A stretch of DNA of 64,000 bases from Treponema primitia ZAS-2 (lineage in GTDB: Bacteria; Spirochaetota; Spirochaetia; Treponematales; Breznakiellaceae): positions 1,798,001 to 1,862,000 of the forward strand of contig NC_015578.1 of NCBI RefSeq assembly GCF_000214375.1, in the 5' to 3' direction. A program made the position numbers and the translations under genes. Below the pieces are notes generated by a model that was not told the origin of the DNA, did no database searches, and worked only from the letters and a program-made list of their open reading frames with translations. Positions 61,697-64,000 of this stretch are shown here, one piece after another. Positions within the stretch are counted from its first letter, which is position 1, and each line of letters starts with the position of its first letter.

Positions 61697-63028
61697 TTAT
61701 TTTCCTATTCCAAAATACTTAAGCCCGGCATCTTCGATCTCTTCCCGTTTATACACGTTCCGCAGATCAAAAAAACAGGGGACGGCAAGCAGTTCCTTCA
61801 CCTTACGAAGATCAAGGTTTCTGAGCTGATTCCATTCGGTGAGCAGGGCAAGGACAGTAGAATCCTGAATAGCGTCATATTCGTCTTTTGCAAAATATAC
61901 GGAGTCTTTGATTGATTCCAAGCGCCAGAGCGCTTCTTTCATGGCAGCGGGGTCCCAGGCCCGTAGCTTTGCTCCTCGCTGTACAAGCCCTTCGCAGATG
62001 GCGATGGCCGGGGATTCCCGCATATCATCGGTGTTGGGCTTAAAGGCCAGGCCCAATATGGCGATGGTTTTCCCTTTCAGGGAACCGCTTCCGCCCAGGC
62101 CGGTTTCAATCTTATCAACCATGCGGAGTTTCTGCCGTTCATTAGCCGCTATGGTGGTTTCTACCAAAGAGAGGGGTTCTCCGTAATCCCGGCCTATCCT
62201 GGCCAGGGCCTGGGTGTCTTTGGGGAAACAAGAGCCACCGTAGCCGGGTCCGGGGTGGAGAAATTTTCCACCTATACGGCCGTCCCGGCCTACTGCCTTG
62301 GCCACGTCCTGCACATTCGCCCCGGCCTTTTCGCAGAGGTTGGCTATCTCGTTAATAAAAGTAATTTTTAGGGCTAGAAAAGCGTTGGAGGCGTATTTGA
62401 TCATCTCAGCCGATTCAAGGTTGGTTTCAATACAGGGGGTTTCATTCAGGTAGAGGGCGCGATACACCTCTTTCATGACCTTCCGGGCTTTTTCACTGTC
62501 ACTGCCTATGACTACCCGGTCAGGGTGGGTAAAGTCCAGGACCGCCGAACCTTCCCGGAGGAATTCGGGGTTGGATACTACATCGAAGGGGATCGCCGAG
62601 CCCCGTTTGGCAAGCTCCTCGGCGATCCATTTGGTAACCAGCCGGCCGGTTCCCAGGGGAACGGTACTCTTGTCCACCACCACCGTATAAGATTCCATGG
62701 CCCGGCCTATTTCCCGGGCTGCTGCTTCAACATAACTGAGGTCAGCGCTTCCGTCATCCGCCGGCGGGGTGCCCACGGCGATAAAGACTACGTTGTTTTC
62801 TTTAACAGCAGCATTAAGATCCGTGGTAAACTTCAGCCGACCATCACGGGTGTTGCGCTCCACCACGGTGTCCAGTCCTGGTTCATAGATGGGGATGATG
62901 CCCTTTTTGAGAGATTCTATCTTAGCAGGGTTATTATCCACGCAAGTTACATGGTTACCGAAGTCCGCAAGGCAGGCCCCTGAAACAGAGCCTACATAGC
63001 CGGTGCCGATTACTGCAATATTTACCAT
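61697..63028 (-). CDS. ugd: UDP-glucose 6-dehydrogenase
   Basis: 443 residues, usual length. GTGYVGSVSGACLADFG binds NAD; KSTVPLGTG, NPEFLREGSAVLDFTHPDRVVIG, the catalytic Cys in GPGYGGSCFPKDTQAL (near residue 260) and LAFKPNTDDMRESPAI are all present. It oxidises UDP-glucose to UDP-glucuronate, feeding the epimerase next door and the UDP-xylose synthase at 41.4 kb. Confidence 0.97.
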   Translation of the reverse strand: MVNIAVIGTGYVGSVSGACLADFGNHVTCVDNNPAKIESLKKGIIPIYEPGLDTVVERNTRDGRLKFTTDLNAAVKENNVVFIAVGTPPADDGSADLSYVEAAAREIGRAMESYTVVVDKSTVPLGTGRLVTKWIAEELAKRGSAIPFDVVSNPEFLREGSAVLDFTHPDRVVIGSDSEKARKVMKEVYRALYLNETPCIETNLESAEMIKYASNAFLALKITFINEIANLCEKAGANVQDVAKAVGRDGRIGGKFLHPGPGYGGSCFPKDTQALARIGRDYGEPLSLVETTIAANERQKLRMVDKIETGLGGSGSLKGKTIAILGLAFKPNTDDMRESPAIAICEGLVQRGAKLRAWDPAAMKEALWRLESIKDSVYFAKDEYDAIQDSTVLALLTEWNQLRNLDLRKVKELLAVPCFFDLRNVYKREEIEDAGLKYFGIGK

Positions 63029-63031
63029 TTT

Positions 63032-64000
<969 letters not shown>

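Overview
The window looks like a chromosomal segment of a Treponema-group spirochaete. The reasons are the cell-wall/DNA-metabolism run murC - yicC - short-type cmk - mutY-like, several exported proteins ending in an aromatic residue like outer-membrane barrels, spirochaete-style lipoproteins, and a 2-aminoethylphosphonate transaminase of the kind reported in treponemes. The species cannot be fixed from the sequence alone.

Layout. (1) 1-8.6 kb is ordinary chromosome: two exported/lipid-anchored proteins and an SPFH-like membrane protein on the minus strand, then on the plus strand a small membrane protein, an AroH-type chorismate mutase, tRNA-Glu(UUC), a DUF3298-type lipoprotein, an RluA-family pseudouridine synthase, murC, yicC, cmk, an iron-sulfur-less MutY-like glycosylase and tRNA-Gly(UCC). 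(2) 8.6-14.6 kb holds an exported protein, a WbaP-type initiating sugar-phosphate transferase and two Wzi-like outer-membrane proteins. (3) 14.55-64 kb is one continuous minus-strand surface-glycan locus of about 49 kb, mostly with overlapping or abutting genes.

Read in its own direction (from 64 kb down), the locus encodes: a phosphonate transaminase cut by the window edge; Ugd and a UDP-glucuronate 4-epimerase; a Wzm/Wzt ABC exporter; a third Wzi-like protein; a GT11-like transferase; RfbF-RfbG-RfbH plus an RmlC-like epimerase and an SDR reductase, which together suggest a CDP-3,6-dideoxy-L-hexose such as ascarylose; two glycosyltransferase-acyltransferase fusions; RmlABCD (dTDP-rhamnose); a UDP-xylose synthase; Gmd and Fcl (GDP-fucose) with a GT10-like transferase; an IS256-family insertion sequence; glycosyltransferases; the GDP-D-glycero-D-manno-heptose set HddA, GmhA and an HddC-GmhB fusion; and finally four giant paralogues interleaved with a TagB/TagF-like CDP-glycerol transferase and GT4 enzymes.

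The most striking feature is the group of four paralogues of about 900 residues (15.66-28.80 kb). Each joins a recognisable YidC/Oxa1 insertase fold, a middle multi-pass membrane region, and an extracytoplasmic alkaline-phosphatase-superfamily (LtaS/EptA-like) catalytic domain. In all four the arginine of the YidC hydrophilic groove is replaced by Ser or Thr, while the presumed nucleophile and metal ligands of the phosphotransferase domain are kept. With the neighbouring CDP-glycerol transferase and the phosphonate gene, this suggests that a teichoic-acid-like or phospho-substituted glycan is assembled or decorated at the cell surface. A second clear event is an IS256-family insertion whose ancestral junction can be rebuilt from the sequence: it replaced the last few codons of a glycosyltransferase gene and separated a former 4-base ATGA stop/start overlap.
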